Assembly: GCF_023555415.1 (NCBI RefSeq)
Contig: NZ_JAKRYL010000007.1
Span: forward strand, 1 to 64,000
Reading direction: 5' to 3'
Origin: Halalkalibacter alkaliphilus
GTDB taxonomy: Bacteria > Bacillota > Bacilli > Bacillales > Bacillaceae_D
Length of the DNA: 64,000 bases
Position 1 is the stretch's first letter. Each line of letters opens with the position of its first letter. The notes under the pieces are model-generated. The model searched no databases and was not told where the DNA came from. It saw only the letters and a list, made by a program, of their open reading frames with translations. Positions 8,614 to 17,243 of this stretch are shown in pieces. The translations under genes and the position numbers were made by a program.

Positions 8614-9602
8614 ATTGGAAGCATCGACTTTTTGACTACCTGTTCAACTACTGTAGAAACACAATCGTCATCAGCAAAACAAATGTGATGACTTGTTTGA
8701 GATTGATAAGACTTTAATTGATCGATCACATTTTGACGTTCATGATTCTGCAAATAAGGAATAGGTAAAATTGCAGGCTTAAACGTAAATTCACACAATG
8801 GTGTTAATGTATGATGGCTGATGCCATTATGACGCTTCCGTTTATCCGCAAATGACATTCTAGGAATCCAAATAGGCTTCCCGTTAAGTGCGCTGACTGT
8901 ATGAGACCAATGTGATTGTGCCATTCCTGTAAAGCCATATCGTGTTCCTGTACCGACGACACCTGGCCCTACAGAAATTAAAATAATCTCTGCTTTAAGT
9001 ACTTGCGTAGCAAATTGCAATGCTGATGCAACAGTGATCGCTTCATACTGAGCACCAAATGCTTGACCGACACTTATTGAATAAAAATGCATTTGCTCTT
9101 CAAGCTTCCGCAACTGATCACTCATCGTTAAAGGTAACGAGGCTTGATCATCAAAAATCACACAACATTTGAGTCCAGGGTTAAACTCTTGTAGTACATA
9201 ATAAAATAATGGAACCATACTATGTAATTCAGCAAGCCAAACAGGAGTCCCGGTAAGAGAAAAACTTCCCTTAAAATGTTGATGATAGTCACTTTCTTGC
9301 GCCTCAACAGCTAACACACTGTGCTGGATAGGCGTATAGCGTGCTTTCATAATATGTCCCCTGCACTCATTTGATTGCCAGTAATCACTATGAATGTGGG
9401 ACCTTACAATATCCCACCCACCTGTTCCTAACTTTAATTCAGTGGCAGTTGTATTAATGAGAATAAGGTTCCCGATCTCAGCTCGTGGTGTAAATTGCTT
9501 ATATAATATCGCTTTGTTGCTTCCATTATCGGTTACTAACTTTTGAATGGAATGATCTTCAAAACTAATGCCAAGAACCTTAGCTTCTATTTCTTTATAC
9601 AT
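8523..9602 (-). CDS. DUF3866 family protein
   Basis: A 359-residue soluble protein that I recognise as DUF3866 by its N-terminal pattern (AILYKQF, NTTATELKLGTGGWD near residues 49-65) and the segment SVGPGVVGTGTRYGFTGMAQ near 206-225. The glycine-rich stretches suggest nucleotide or substrate binding, but no function is known to me. The HTVSALNG and PRMSFADKRKRHNGISHH segments are also typical. It stands alone: its 3' end overlaps a possible plus-strand ORF, and about 95 bases separate it from the thioredoxin-like gene upstream. The ribosome site (AAGGCGTGAG) is modest. Confidence 0.75.
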   Translation of the reverse strand: MYKEIEAKVLGISFEDHSIQKLVTDNGSNKAILYKQFTPRAEIGNLILINTTATELKLGTGGWDIVRSHIHSDYWQSNECRGHIMKARYTPIQHSVLAVEAQESDYHQHFKGSFSLTGTPVWLAELHSMVPLFYYVLQEFNPGLKCCVIFDDQASLPLTMSDQLRKLEEQMHFYSISVGQAFGAQYEAITVASALQFATQVLKAEIILISVGPGVVGTGTRYGFTGMAQSHWSHTVSALNGKPIWIPRMSFADKRKRHNGISHHTLTPLCEFTFKPAILPIPYLQNHERQNVIDQLKSYQSQTSHHICFADDDCVSTVVEQVVKKSMLPIQTMGRKYEDDPVFFCAVAEALRVGLQLAE

Positions 9603-9696
9603 GCACTCACGCCTTACTAGGAGCTTATTAGGTTAAAATAATAAATAACCTTTCTTATTGTTTCCAAAAAACGGTAAGATATAGACACATTTTGAT

Positions 9697-10212
9697 CTAC
9701 AACAAAGGGAGAATTAATGATTCCAGCCCTTCATAGTCAACTTCACCACGAATTACGTGTTCAATCACACCTTCTCTATCTATTATATATGTCATTGGCA
9801 TTCCGAAGATCTTATAACGATCTGCAACATCACCGTCTACATCAAAGAACACTGGTAATGTAATACCTATCTCTTCTATAAAATCAGGAGCATCATGTAA
9901 AGTCCGTTCCGTTTTTTGCATATTAACCGTTACGACACTTAACCCTTTATCTTCATAGTCAGCTTGTAAGTCCATTAAATCAGGCATTTCATCTCGACAC
10001 GGTTCACACCATGATGCCCACATATTTAAAATAATGACATCATCTCGATAGTCCCATAATTCACCTGAATCCTCTGTATACATTGGCAATGAAAAGTTCT
10101 CGGCAATCATACCTGGCTCGTTCCCAATTTCCTGACGTTCTTGCAAAAAAATGATTCCAATTATCAGGACACATACAACGCCTAGGATAAAAATTGTGGC
10201 TCTACGTTTCAT
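9697..10212 (-). CDS. Membrane-anchored thiol-disulfide oxidoreductase (TlpA/ResA type)
   Basis: A 171-residue protein with an uncleaved signal anchor (residues 5-23) and a thioredoxin fold outside the membrane. The redox centre is WASWCEPC near residue 67 and the cis-proline loop is GMPMTYIID near 141. It is of ResA/StoA type, enzymes that keep cytochrome c or spore-assembly cysteines reduced on the outer face. No cytochrome-maturation or spore gene is adjacent, so the partner is unknown. GGGGAGA precedes the ATG; uppP is divergent about 190 bases away. Confidence 0.85.
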   Translation of the reverse strand: MKRRATIFILGVVCVLIIGIIFLQERQEIGNEPGMIAENFSLPMYTEDSGELWDYRDDVIILNMWASWCEPCRDEMPDLMDLQADYEDKGLSVVTVNMQKTERTLHDAPDFIEEIGITLPVFFDVDGDVADRYKIFGMPMTYIIDREGVIEHVIRGEVDYEGLESLILPLL

Positions 10213-10398
10213 TTATTCGTCTCCCCTATAACCATCTTTACTATCTACTTCGTATTATAGGGATTTGTTTCTTATAAACGCAAGTAAAGCAACTAAAAAT
10301 AAACGACCGACATGTAAAATGAATCTTTCCTGAAGATAATAAGTTTGGTAGAATGATAAGGTTAGTGGGTCACATATTAGAAAGGACGGATTAAATTC

Positions 10399-11232
10399 AT
10401 GTCAATTATTGAAGCATTAATATTTGGAATTGTTCAAGGAATCACAGAGTTTTTACCAATTTCTAGTACTGCACACATCGTCATTACTCAACTAGTATTA
10501 GGCTACCAATTTCCAGGATTTGGATTTGAGATATATCTGCACTTCGCTTCTATCCTTGCCGTTATGATTTATTTTAGAAAAGACATTTTGGTTGTCATTT
10601 TTGGATTCATTGGATATCTTGCTAATCGTTCAAAAGACAACCGTACACAATTCTTTTTTGGAATCTACATCATTGTTGCAACACTTATAACAGGAGTACT
10701 TGGACTACTTCTTGAAGATTTCATTGGAGCTTCCATGAAAACACCACCATTTATTGCTATTGCTTTAGCTGTAACAGGACTATTTCTTATTATTATTGAA
10801 CGTTTTGTTCGGTACGGGGACCGTACAGAGGAGCAAATGACATTTAAAGACTCCATTTTTGTTGGACTCGGACAAACGTTAGCCGTATTCCCAGGAATTT
10901 CACGATCAGGTGCAACACTTGTTACAGCATTATTTGCCGGTCTAAATCGTGATACAGCTGTTCGTTATTCTTTCTTACTTTCCATTCCTGTCATTCTTGG
11001 CTCTAGTGTCTTAGCGATTGGAGATTTTGCTGACGGGGCAATGGTTGCAGAAGTTGGAATTCCAGCATTAATTGTTTCCTTTATTGCTACTTTCATTTTT
11101 TCTTGGCTAGGAATTGTTTGGTTAATTGAATTCTTAAAGAAAAGCAAACTTATATACTTTGCATTGTACTGTTTCGTCGCAGCAATTTTTGTTTATTTCT
11201 TCCTAGATAACAGTATGATTATTGAACTATAA
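10399..11232 (+). CDS. uppP: Undecaprenyl-diphosphatase
   Basis: A 277-residue polytopic membrane enzyme that recycles undecaprenyl pyrophosphate to the monophosphate carrier for cell-wall synthesis and gives basal bacitracin resistance. Both diagnostic motifs are present: GITEFLPISSTAH (residues 15-27) and PGISRSGAT (about 164-172). At least seven hydrophobic spans are visible. Monocistronic: its own ribosome site (GAAAGGACGG) and a strong terminator straight after the stop. Confidence 0.95.
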   Translation: MSIIEALIFGIVQGITEFLPISSTAHIVITQLVLGYQFPGFGFEIYLHFASILAVMIYFRKDILVVIFGFIGYLANRSKDNRTQFFFGIYIIVATLITGVLGLLLEDFIGASMKTPPFIAIALAVTGLFLIIIERFVRYGDRTEEQMTFKDSIFVGLGQTLAVFPGISRSGATLVTALFAGLNRDTAVRYSFLLSIPVILGSSVLAIGDFADGAMVAEVGIPALIVSFIATFIFSWLGIVWLIEFLKKSKLIYFALYCFVAAIFVYFFLDNSMIIEL

Positions 11233-11261
11233 GAAAAGGCCGCGCATGCGGCCTTTTCTTA
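11232..11261 (+). terminator. Terminator after uppP
   Basis: A near-perfect stem AGAAAAGGCCGC / GCGGCCTTTTCT with a 4-base loop. Its right arm contains the T-rich stretch TTTTCTT, so it can work in both directions. Confidence 0.9.
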
Positions 11262-11321
11262 TAGTTCATGTGACATTGCTTCTGTATCTTTGAAAAGCCC
11301 CCTCAAAAATAATTGCCTTTT

Positions 11322-12257
11322 TTATCTAACAAGCAAAATCAAAGCGTAAAAAAGCGGAATGGTTAGTACACATAGAATAGTTGTCGTTGCCACTGTAAAA
11401 GTAGCAAACTCTACATCTCCACCATACTTCTTTGCAAACATCGGAACTGTCGGGGCAGTTGGAGTTGCTGTCACAAGGATAGCGACTCCCATCACCGTTG
11501 TAGAAACAGGCATCCATAAGAAAGGAATTAAAAAAAGCGGAAGTATCAGTAATTTAGCTCCTGTAGCATACCAAATATATCGGTTTTTTATTAATTGTTT
11601 AAACTGATTTCCATTTATACTTGATAGTAAACTACCAATTAATATCATAGATAAAGGCAGTGTCATAGTCCCTATATCTTCAAGCACTCCCCCAAGTATA
11701 GGCGGAAGGCGAAAAGGCAGAATCATGACAAGAAATCCAACTGTTGTAGCAATAACACCTGGATTAAGCAAGATCTGCCTCCACGAGACCTTCTGCCCTG
11801 CCCTTGCAACGACATACACAACATACGTCCATACATAAAAAAAGAAAAAAATCATAAAAAAGGCAGTATACAATACTCCAATTTCTCCAAATAACAAAAA
11901 AGCTATCGCATATCCAATAAAGCCTTGGTTACCAAAGATAATCGCAGCCTCATACACTCCCTTTCGACTATCAGGTAGCGTTGCTTTTTTTCTTAGCCAA
12001 TAACCTGTCCCCGTTGTACAAAGTAAGGCAAAGACAGACAGTCCGATCAACCATGAAATATCTAGTACCAACTCTATAGACATTTGAATGTCCATAGAGA
12101 AAATGATAAGACAAGGAAGAGTAATATATAGTACGACTTGTGTTAAGACTAAATTCGATTCTTTTGGTAAAATGTTCACCTTCCTCATGATAAAGCCTAT
12201 TAGCCCAATTACTAATAAAACAAACATCTCTTGAGCTAAACCAAAAATCGCATTCAT
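11322..12257 (-). CDS. AEC (auxin efflux carrier) family transporter
   Basis: A 311-residue membrane protein with about ten spans. The AEC/BASS-type fold is suggested by the conserved N-terminal half (GFIMRKVNILP), the central IIFGNQGFIGYAI segment near residue 105, and ATPTAPTVPMFAKKYGG near 262-278. Members export carboxylates such as malate or are amino-acid permeases; the substrate here is not predictable. It has its own GGGGGG-rich ribosome site and no co-directional neighbour within 170 bases, so it is probably expressed alone. Confidence 0.82.
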   Translation of the reverse strand: MNAIFGLAQEMFVLLVIGLIGFIMRKVNILPKESNLVLTQVVLYITLPCLIIFSMDIQMSIELVLDISWLIGLSVFALLCTTGTGYWLRKKATLPDSRKGVYEAAIIFGNQGFIGYAIAFLLFGEIGVLYTAFFMIFFFFYVWTYVVYVVARAGQKVSWRQILLNPGVIATTVGFLVMILPFRLPPILGGVLEDIGTMTLPLSMILIGSLLSSINGNQFKQLIKNRYIWYATGAKLLILPLFLIPFLWMPVSTTVMGVAILVTATPTAPTVPMFAKKYGGDVEFATFTVATTTILCVLTIPLFYALILLVR

Positions 12258-12333
12258 TTCATCCCCCCTACCCTTTGATTCTAATCACTTGTTACTGTTA
12301 TATTAAATTATATTACACCTAAAAAAATGTATG

Positions 12334-12381
12334 AAAAAGGGGTTATCGCAAAGGATGATTTAACCTTTTGCAATAACCCCC
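12334..12381 (-). terminator. Terminator after the YhfK-like gene
   Basis: On the minus strand a long stem (GGGGTTATTGCAAAAGG with CCTTTGCGATAACCCC) is followed by TTTTT, about 50 bases past the stop at 12431. A strong rho-independent terminator. Confidence 0.88.
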
Positions 12382-12430
12382 AAAGCAATGTGCGGAGCCG
12401 CTACATCTTTTACCGGATTTTGAGACAAAC

Positions 12431-13069
12431 CTATAACTTTCCTAGTGCTTGCTGTATTGGTGTAGCACCATTTAGAATTTCAAACGTCTTACCATATGAT
12501 GTTTTTTGGTTAATAACCTCAGCAAGAACGATCGCTACATCTTCTCTTGTTATCGTGTTGTCCCGCACTTGAATTTCTTCTTCTAGTTTGAGAAGCTTTT
12601 TCGCAGGCTCATTTGTTAAACTGCCTGGTCGTACAATCGTATAGTCCAAACTTGAACGTTTTAAGTGATCATCAGCTAACTTTTTTGCTACAAGATAATG
12701 ACGAATTCGCTCACTTTTATCAGGATCAACCGTTCCCATAGAGCTTAACATGACAAAACGTTTCACTCCAAGTCGCTCGGCTGTATCAATGGCTTTCACT
12801 GCACCCCAAAGATCGATTAAGATCGTTTTATCTGCCCCTGTATGTCCTCCTGAACCAGCGGCAAAAATTACTGCTTCAATCCCATTAAATGCGTGATCAA
12901 AATTAGCTTCTAAATCGGCGAATACTGTTTCTTTTGCCCCTTTTTCTTTTACAGCTGTTTCTTGCTCAGCATTACGGATCATTGCAACAGGAGTATGCCC
13001 AGCCTCATTCAGTTTTGTTAATGTGTGACGCGCTACCTGACCGTTTGCACCAATAACTAATACTCTCAC
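12431..13069 (-). CDS. NAD(P)-binding Rossmann protein, YhfK-like
   Basis: An atypical short-chain dehydrogenase with the N-terminal NAD(P) loop VIGANGQVARH in the first 15 residues, the FAAGSGGHTG segment near 75, and LSSMGT and YTIVRPGSL motifs typical of the NmrA/YhfK-like NAD(P)-binding group. At 212 residues it has the size of YhfK. The start is GTG at 13069, with AGGAGTG 6 bases upstream; an earlier GTG overlaps that ribosome site. The substrate is unknown; relatives are stress-related oxidoreductases or sensors. Confidence 0.8.
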   Translation of the reverse strand: MRVLVIGANGQVARHTLTKLNEAGHTPVAMIRNAEQETAVKEKGAKETVFADLEANFDHAFNGIEAVIFAAGSGGHTGADKTILIDLWGAVKAIDTAERLGVKRFVMLSSMGTVDPDKSERIRHYLVAKKLADDHLKRSSLDYTIVRPGSLTNEPAKKLLKLEEEIQVRDNTITREDVAIVLAEVINQKTSYGKTFEILNGATPIQQALGKL

Positions 13070-13136
13070 AAAGAACACTCCTCTTTTTCAGTGGCTTAAT
13101 TGTCGTCTTCAATTTTGAAGCAAAGAATTACTAGAA

Positions 13137-14090
13137 TCAACCGATTTGCTTTGCAAATTTAGTTAAAGACCGACGGATCTTCTCTTGATCTAGACTTGTC
13201 CCGATTAGAATGATACATGTTTTTTTACCTGACTCAATTGAGTGTAGCTCGAGTTGATTTGTCGCATATTGAAATGAGTACAATTGTCGATCACCTTTAA
13301 AAACAATATAACCTTTTGCACGTAAGATTGATCCTTGTTCTTTCAACCATTCTTCAAAGCTTTTCTTATCGATCACTTCAATCCCTTCAAGTTTAATCGC
13401 TTGAAATGGGTGAGTATGATGATGGTGATGGTGGTGACTCGAATGATTATTTACAGGGACGGTCTCAGTTAAAAAACGTTTTTCAAATAAAGCTTTCTCA
13501 GACACATCCCCATATTTTGCTTTTACTATTGGAGCATCTTTCATCTTTACATCTTCTATTTTTGTAATAACTTTTTTTAGTTTTTTCTCATCAATGAGAT
13601 CAGTTTTGTTTACAACTAGAAGCGTACTCGAAGTTATCTGCTGCTTTAGCATCGTTCTAATTTCCTTTGAGCTTTGGAATAAGCTTTGATATTCAAGATA
13701 GCGACTAGCATCTACCATTCCAATGATCGTTTGAATGCTTACTTGATCGATTAATTCTGGATGGGTAAGAGACTCAACAATTTCTGCTGGATTGGCAATT
13801 CCAGTTCCTTCTATTAATAAAACATCTATGTCGTGGTTTTGCTTCAAAAATTGAATCAATTCATTCCTCAAATCATCTTGAATTGTACAACAAATACAAC
13901 CATTTAGGAGCTCGATCATAGCTTCATCTTCAAACAGTTCCTTTTCGACATTCTCAGAACCGAGTTCATTCATTATTAATGCAGGTTGCTTTCCTTTGTC
14001 TTTTATCGATCTTACCATTTTCTTTAATACTGTTGTTTTCCCACTTCCTAAAAAACCGGTTAATAAATAGACTGGAATTCGGCTCATCAT
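13137..14090 (-). CDS. COG0523 (CobW/P47K) GTPase with His-rich segment
   Basis: A 317-residue G3E-family GTPase and putative metal chaperone. Visible: the P-loop GFLGSGKTT (residues 12-20), the metal-binding Cys motif GCICC (about 65-69), the Walker-B-like LLIEGTGIANP, the NKTDLID guanine motif near 160, and a run of seven His near 219-225 leading into the CobW C-terminal domain. The His run is typical of zinc-linked members such as YciC. Upstream lies a perfect inverted repeat over a candidate promoter, and the ycgR/ycgQ pair lies nearby. A zinc-shortage role is inferred; no Zur consensus box was found. AAAGGAGTGA precedes the ATG. Confidence 0.85.
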   Translation of the reverse strand: MMSRIPVYLLTGFLGSGKTTVLKKMVRSIKDKGKQPALIMNELGSENVEKELFEDEAMIELLNGCICCTIQDDLRNELIQFLKQNHDIDVLLIEGTGIANPAEIVESLTHPELIDQVSIQTIIGMVDASRYLEYQSLFQSSKEIRTMLKQQITSSTLLVVNKTDLIDEKKLKKVITKIEDVKMKDAPIVKAKYGDVSEKALFEKRFLTETVPVNNHSSHHHHHHHTHPFQAIKLEGIEVIDKKSFEEWLKEQGSILRAKGYIVFKGDRQLYSFQYATNQLELHSIESGKKTCIILIGTSLDQEKIRRSLTKFAKQIG

Positions 14091-14108
14091 ATGTCACTCC
14101 TTTATTTA

Positions 14109-14287
14109 GGCTTTTTTCGCATACTTTGTTGTTTTTATGGGGTACCTATTCTCCACATGTTCGTTCCACCTGAGCTCCCGCCACTCGCACCCGCAAGGAG
14201 GTGTCGAGTGACTTCCGCTCCATTTCACTACGAGACAAAACGTTCCTTCACAGTAACAATCTTTACGAAAATAGTCTTATTTTAAAA
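14109..14287. repeat. Dispersed intergenic repeat, copy A (deleted form)
   Basis: About 180 bases matching copy B at 19688-19921 in the same orientation. Shared blocks include TTTCGCATACTTTGTT, CTCCACATGTTCGTTCCA, GTCGAGTGACTTCCGCTCC and ATTTCACTAC, and the end GTAACAnTCTTTA. Copy A lacks most of the central GC-rich palindromic part, hence the shorter length. It fills the gap upstream of the COG0523 gene; the short ORFs read across it are artefacts. I recall similar GC-rich intergenic elements from other Bacillaceae but cannot name the family. Confidence 0.8.
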
Positions 14288-14335
14288 TACCATACAATTC
14301 TCACCCTTACAAATAAGAAGGATTCTTATTTGTAA
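14284..14335 (-). promoter_or_regulatory. Candidate promoter and operator for the COG0523 gene
   Basis: A perfect 13-base inverted repeat with a 3-base centre spans 14307-14335; on the minus strand it reads TTACAAATAAGAA, tcc, TTCTTATTTGTAA. Its downstream end supplies a -35-like TTGTAA (14307-14312), followed by 17 bases and TATTTT (14284-14289). A symmetric site over a -35 is the usual layout of a repressor operator. It does not match the Zur, Fur or MntR consensus known to me. Confidence 0.5.
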
Positions 14336-14373
14336 ACAAAAAAAAAAAAACGACTACATGTAATATGTAGTCG
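14336..14373 (-). terminator. Terminator after the UPF0316 gene
   Basis: On the minus strand the stem CGACTACAT / ATGTAGTCG with a 5-base loop is followed by a long run of T. It lies 11 bases after the stop at 14384. Confidence 0.9.
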
Positions 14374-14383
14374 TTCAATCATA

Positions 14384-14947
14384 TTAAAGAGTGGCACTCC
14401 CTTTTTGTTTACTTTTTATAAATTTCTCTTTTCTCTTTTTCATGGCTTTTGTGATATAACCACCTTTAAAGTTACGAGGTTCATAGGAAACAATAAACGC
14501 ACTCGGTTCATAGGAACTTACAATTTGAATAAATTCTTGTTCGCGATCTCTTCTTGCTGTACAATCTAAACGATACCGTTTAGCATCATTCATTCCTTCC
14601 ACTTCTCCCGTTGACACACTAAATCCTACTTCACGAAGTCGGTCAGTTAAAGGCTCATTTTTATTCATTAAATTCACTTCAATCGATACATACCCTATTG
14701 CTAGTTTCTGTTCAATAATTTGACCAATATATAAACCTACACCAAAACCAATAGCATAAGCAGCCATATTTAAATAGTTAGATAAATCACTAAAGACAAT
14801 GGCAATTGCGCCTACATAAATAACTCCTTCAAGAGTTCCTAAAGCAGATGCTTTTCCTTTCATCCCTTTCACCATCGTGATCGTTCGGAGTGTTAGGACT
14901 GGAACATAAATTAATTGTGCAACAAAAATAATTAACGCTTGTAGCAT
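14384..14947 (-). CDS. UPF0316 / DUF2179 membrane protein, YebE-like
   Basis: A 187-residue protein with three N-terminal membrane spans (about 3-22, 35-55 and 58-78) and a soluble C-terminal DUF2179 domain (about 100-170). Size, topology and the opening ([20 protein letters not shown]) match B. subtilis YebE/UPF0316. Members are of unknown function; DUF2179 domains often sit at the ends of putative transport or signalling proteins. AGGTG precedes the ATG, and a strong terminator follows. Confidence 0.85.
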   Translation of the reverse strand: MLQALIIFVAQLIYVPVLTLRTITMVKGMKGKASALGTLEGVIYVGAIAIVFSDLSNYLNMAAYAIGFGVGLYIGQIIEQKLAIGYVSIEVNLMNKNEPLTDRLREVGFSVSTGEVEGMNDAKRYRLDCTARRDREQEFIQIVSSYEPSAFIVSYEPRNFKGGYITKAMKKRKEKFIKSKQKGSATL

Positions 14948-15149
14948 TTATGACACCTACTTTCAATCTAATATAACTATCGTAGTGTAACAGGAAAAAT
15001 CCTTATAAGCTACCTTATTTTTTGAAGGATTTTTTGAAATTCTTCCAAAGATTTCATCATTTTTACAAAACGATATTTCACACTTCATTCACTCAATCTG
15101 TGTTAAAATAGCAAAAGAACTTTCATAGAGTACAAAAAGGAGAATTTGA

Positions 15150-16190
15150 ATGAATAAATTTAAACAATTTTTTCTCTCTTTTGGAAAAGACTTTTTAGGA
15201 TTTGTTTTACTTTTGTTATTCTTAATTCTTTTCTTTAATATTGAGTCTTTTAAAGATGAACGTGCTGGTTTTACTGTTCCCGATTCGTGGCTAAATGTAA
15301 ACACGATTTTCCTTGGAATAGTGATTGAAGCCGTTCCTTTTATTTTGCTAGGTGTGTTTGTCTCAGCACTCATTCAAATTTACGTAAAAGAAGACATCAT
15401 TCATCGTTACTTACCGAAAAATGCTTATGCTGCTCTTTTGCCTGCTGCCGTTTTAGGTGCTATTTTTCCAATTTGTGAATGTGCGATTGTCCCAATTGTT
15501 CGCCGGCTGATAAAAAAAGGAATGCCCTTGCACGTTGGTGTCGTCTTCTTAGTAGCCGCTCCGATCTTAAATCCAGTTGTTGCAGCATCTACCTTCTTCG
15601 CCTTTCGAACAGATTTGACCGTTCTATATGCACGGATGGGACTAGCTTTTGTTCTTTCAATTATTATCGGAGGGATATTATACGTTGTCTTTAAAAATCG
15701 TGATCAATTAAAATGGACAAAAGAAGAACTTGTTGGGCGTCAAGTTGTATTAGAAACAGGGGCAACTGCACCAAGAAAAATGAATCGTTTTAAACAAACC
15801 CTTTACCATGCTGCGGATGAATTTTTCTTAATGGGTAAATTTCTCATTTTAGGTGCTTTTATTGCTGCACTATTCCAAACATTCCTTGATCGCAGCATTT
15901 TATTAACTATCGGGAGCAATGAGTTTAGTTCGACTGCTGTAATGATGGCTTTTGCATTCCTTCTATCACTATGTTCTGAAGCTGATGCATTCGTTGCGGC
16001 ATCATTCGGAAATACATTTACAACAGGCTCGCTTATTGCCTTCTTAGTCTATGGTCCAATGATTGACTTAAAGAATACGATTATGTTATTTGCTTTCTTT
16101 AAAGCAAAATTTGTATTGATTTTTATTGGGGTTGTTACGGCAATTGTTTTCATATCAGTTGTTGCTCTACAATTACTAGCCATTATCTAA
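15150..16190 (+). CDS. ycgR: YcgR-type permease (UPF0718)
   Basis: A 346-residue membrane protein with eight or more spans in two similar halves. Each half carries a conserved intramembrane motif: FPICECAIVPIVRRLI near residues 109-124 and LCSEADAFVAASFG near 276-289. The Cys/Glu and Ser/Glu residues in the membrane suggest a metal or oxyanion path, but the substrate is unproven. It is followed after 16 bases by ycgQ; these two always travel together as a putative two-part permease. In related genomes the pair can occur near COG0523 genes, as here (1 kb away, opposite strand). Confidence 0.82.
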   Translation: MNKFKQFFLSFGKDFLGFVLLLLFLILFFNIESFKDERAGFTVPDSWLNVNTIFLGIVIEAVPFILLGVFVSALIQIYVKEDIIHRYLPKNAYAALLPAAVLGAIFPICECAIVPIVRRLIKKGMPLHVGVVFLVAAPILNPVVAASTFFAFRTDLTVLYARMGLAFVLSIIIGGILYVVFKNRDQLKWTKEELVGRQVVLETGATAPRKMNRFKQTLYHAADEFFLMGKFLILGAFIAALFQTFLDRSILLTIGSNEFSSTAVMMAFAFLLSLCSEADAFVAASFGNTFTTGSLIAFLVYGPMIDLKNTIMLFAFFKAKFVLIFIGVVTAIVFISVVALQLLAII

Positions 16191-16206
16191 AGAAAGGAGT
16201 AATTAT

Positions 16207-17166
16207 ATGGAAAAGAAATCAGACTTAGGCTTTCATGCCTATATTCGTGGAATTATCCTAATTGGCTTTGCTTTACTTATGCTTGCCTTTATCATTACAG
16301 GCAATATCATCTATTATATTGCCCCTACGATGATGCCATTTATTTATTTTGCAACAGGAGTCTTCTTATTACTAGGAGTCATCCAAATCATTCGAAGTAC
16401 AAGTAAAGGGCAAGAAGAAGAGGAATTATGCGATTGCGGGACTGATCACAATGTATCAGGTTCACCAGTCACAAAGTTACTTATTTATTCTATATTTGTA
16501 GCTCCGATCATTTTCGGCTTTGTTCTACCAGATAAATTACTGGATAGTTCTGTTGCTGCCAATCGTGGTATTCAATATGGTTCTGGGATTTTGGCTGACC
16601 AAGCAGCTGCTGAGCAAAATAAAGAGGAGTCTGTTTCTCGAGCTCAAGCATATTTGGATGATCCAGATGCATATTTTGATCAACTTGAAGCAGGGGCTGA
16701 AATTTCAGAAGAAGACCATATAACTCCTGATGAGTATTTTACACAAGAAGGATTTAATCAGTATTATGAGGAGCTAACTGAAGAAGTTCTCGAGCAAGGT
16801 CAAATCGTTGTAACGGAAGAGAATTATCTAGATATGATGACGATGTTAGACCTTCAGCTTGAACAATTTATCGGGAAACCCATTGAAATTATCGGTTTTG
16901 TTTATCGCGAGCCCGAGTTTGAAGATAATCAGCTTGTTGTTGCTCGTTTTGGAATGACATGTTGTGTGGCAGATGCTTCTGTGTATGGAACAATGGTTGA
17001 AGCAAATGAAGCAAGTCAGTTTGAAAATGACACATGGGTACGTGTAACAGGTATTTTAGACCAAACAAACTACAATGAATTTCGTATTCCTTTAATTCAA
17101 TTACGTGAAATTGAAGTCATTGACCAACCTGAAAGTCCATATGTTTTTCCACGATTTAGCTTTTAA
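16207..17166 (+). CDS. ycgQ: YcgQ-type permease partner (TIGR03943 family)
   Basis: A 319-residue protein with an N-terminal two-span membrane part (about 14-34 and 38-58), a CDCGTDHN motif near 77-84, a third span near 92-112, and a large acidic extracytoplasmic C-terminal region ending in a conserved domain with FGMTCCVAD near 254-262. The Cys pairs could bind metal. Co-transcribed with ycgR (16-base gap, GAAAGGAG site) and followed by a terminator. The acidic middle (about residues 135-200) fits an exported segment in an alkaliphile. Confidence 0.82.
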   Translation: MEKKSDLGFHAYIRGIILIGFALLMLAFIITGNIIYYIAPTMMPFIYFATGVFLLLGVIQIIRSTSKGQEEEELCDCGTDHNVSGSPVTKLLIYSIFVAPIIFGFVLPDKLLDSSVAANRGIQYGSGILADQAAAEQNKEESVSRAQAYLDDPDAYFDQLEAGAEISEEDHITPDEYFTQEGFNQYYEELTEEVLEQGQIVVTEENYLDMMTMLDLQLEQFIGKPIEIIGFVYREPEFEDNQLVVARFGMTCCVADASVYGTMVEANEASQFENDTWVRVTGILDQTNYNEFRIPLIQLREIEVIDQPESPYVFPRFSF

Positions 17167-17170
17167 ATGA

Positions 17171-17209
17171 AACGAACGGCTGCCAAAAAATGGCAACCGT
17201 TCGTTTTTT
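17171..17209 (+). terminator. Terminator after ycgQ
   Basis: A long stem with one bulge (AACGAACGG..TGCCA with TGGCA.ACCGTTCGTT), a loop of A residues and a following T6 run. It lies 5 bases after the ycgQ stop. Confidence 0.9.
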
Positions 17210-17243
17210 CTTTCAGTACAATAATATAGTCATGTTGTTGCAT

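Noticed and set aside
14091-14285. Plus-strand ORFs across the repeat copies (also 19558-19907)
   Set aside because: They lie wholly in dispersed-repeat sequence, have no ribosome site, and the repeated DNA is read in different frames in the two copies.
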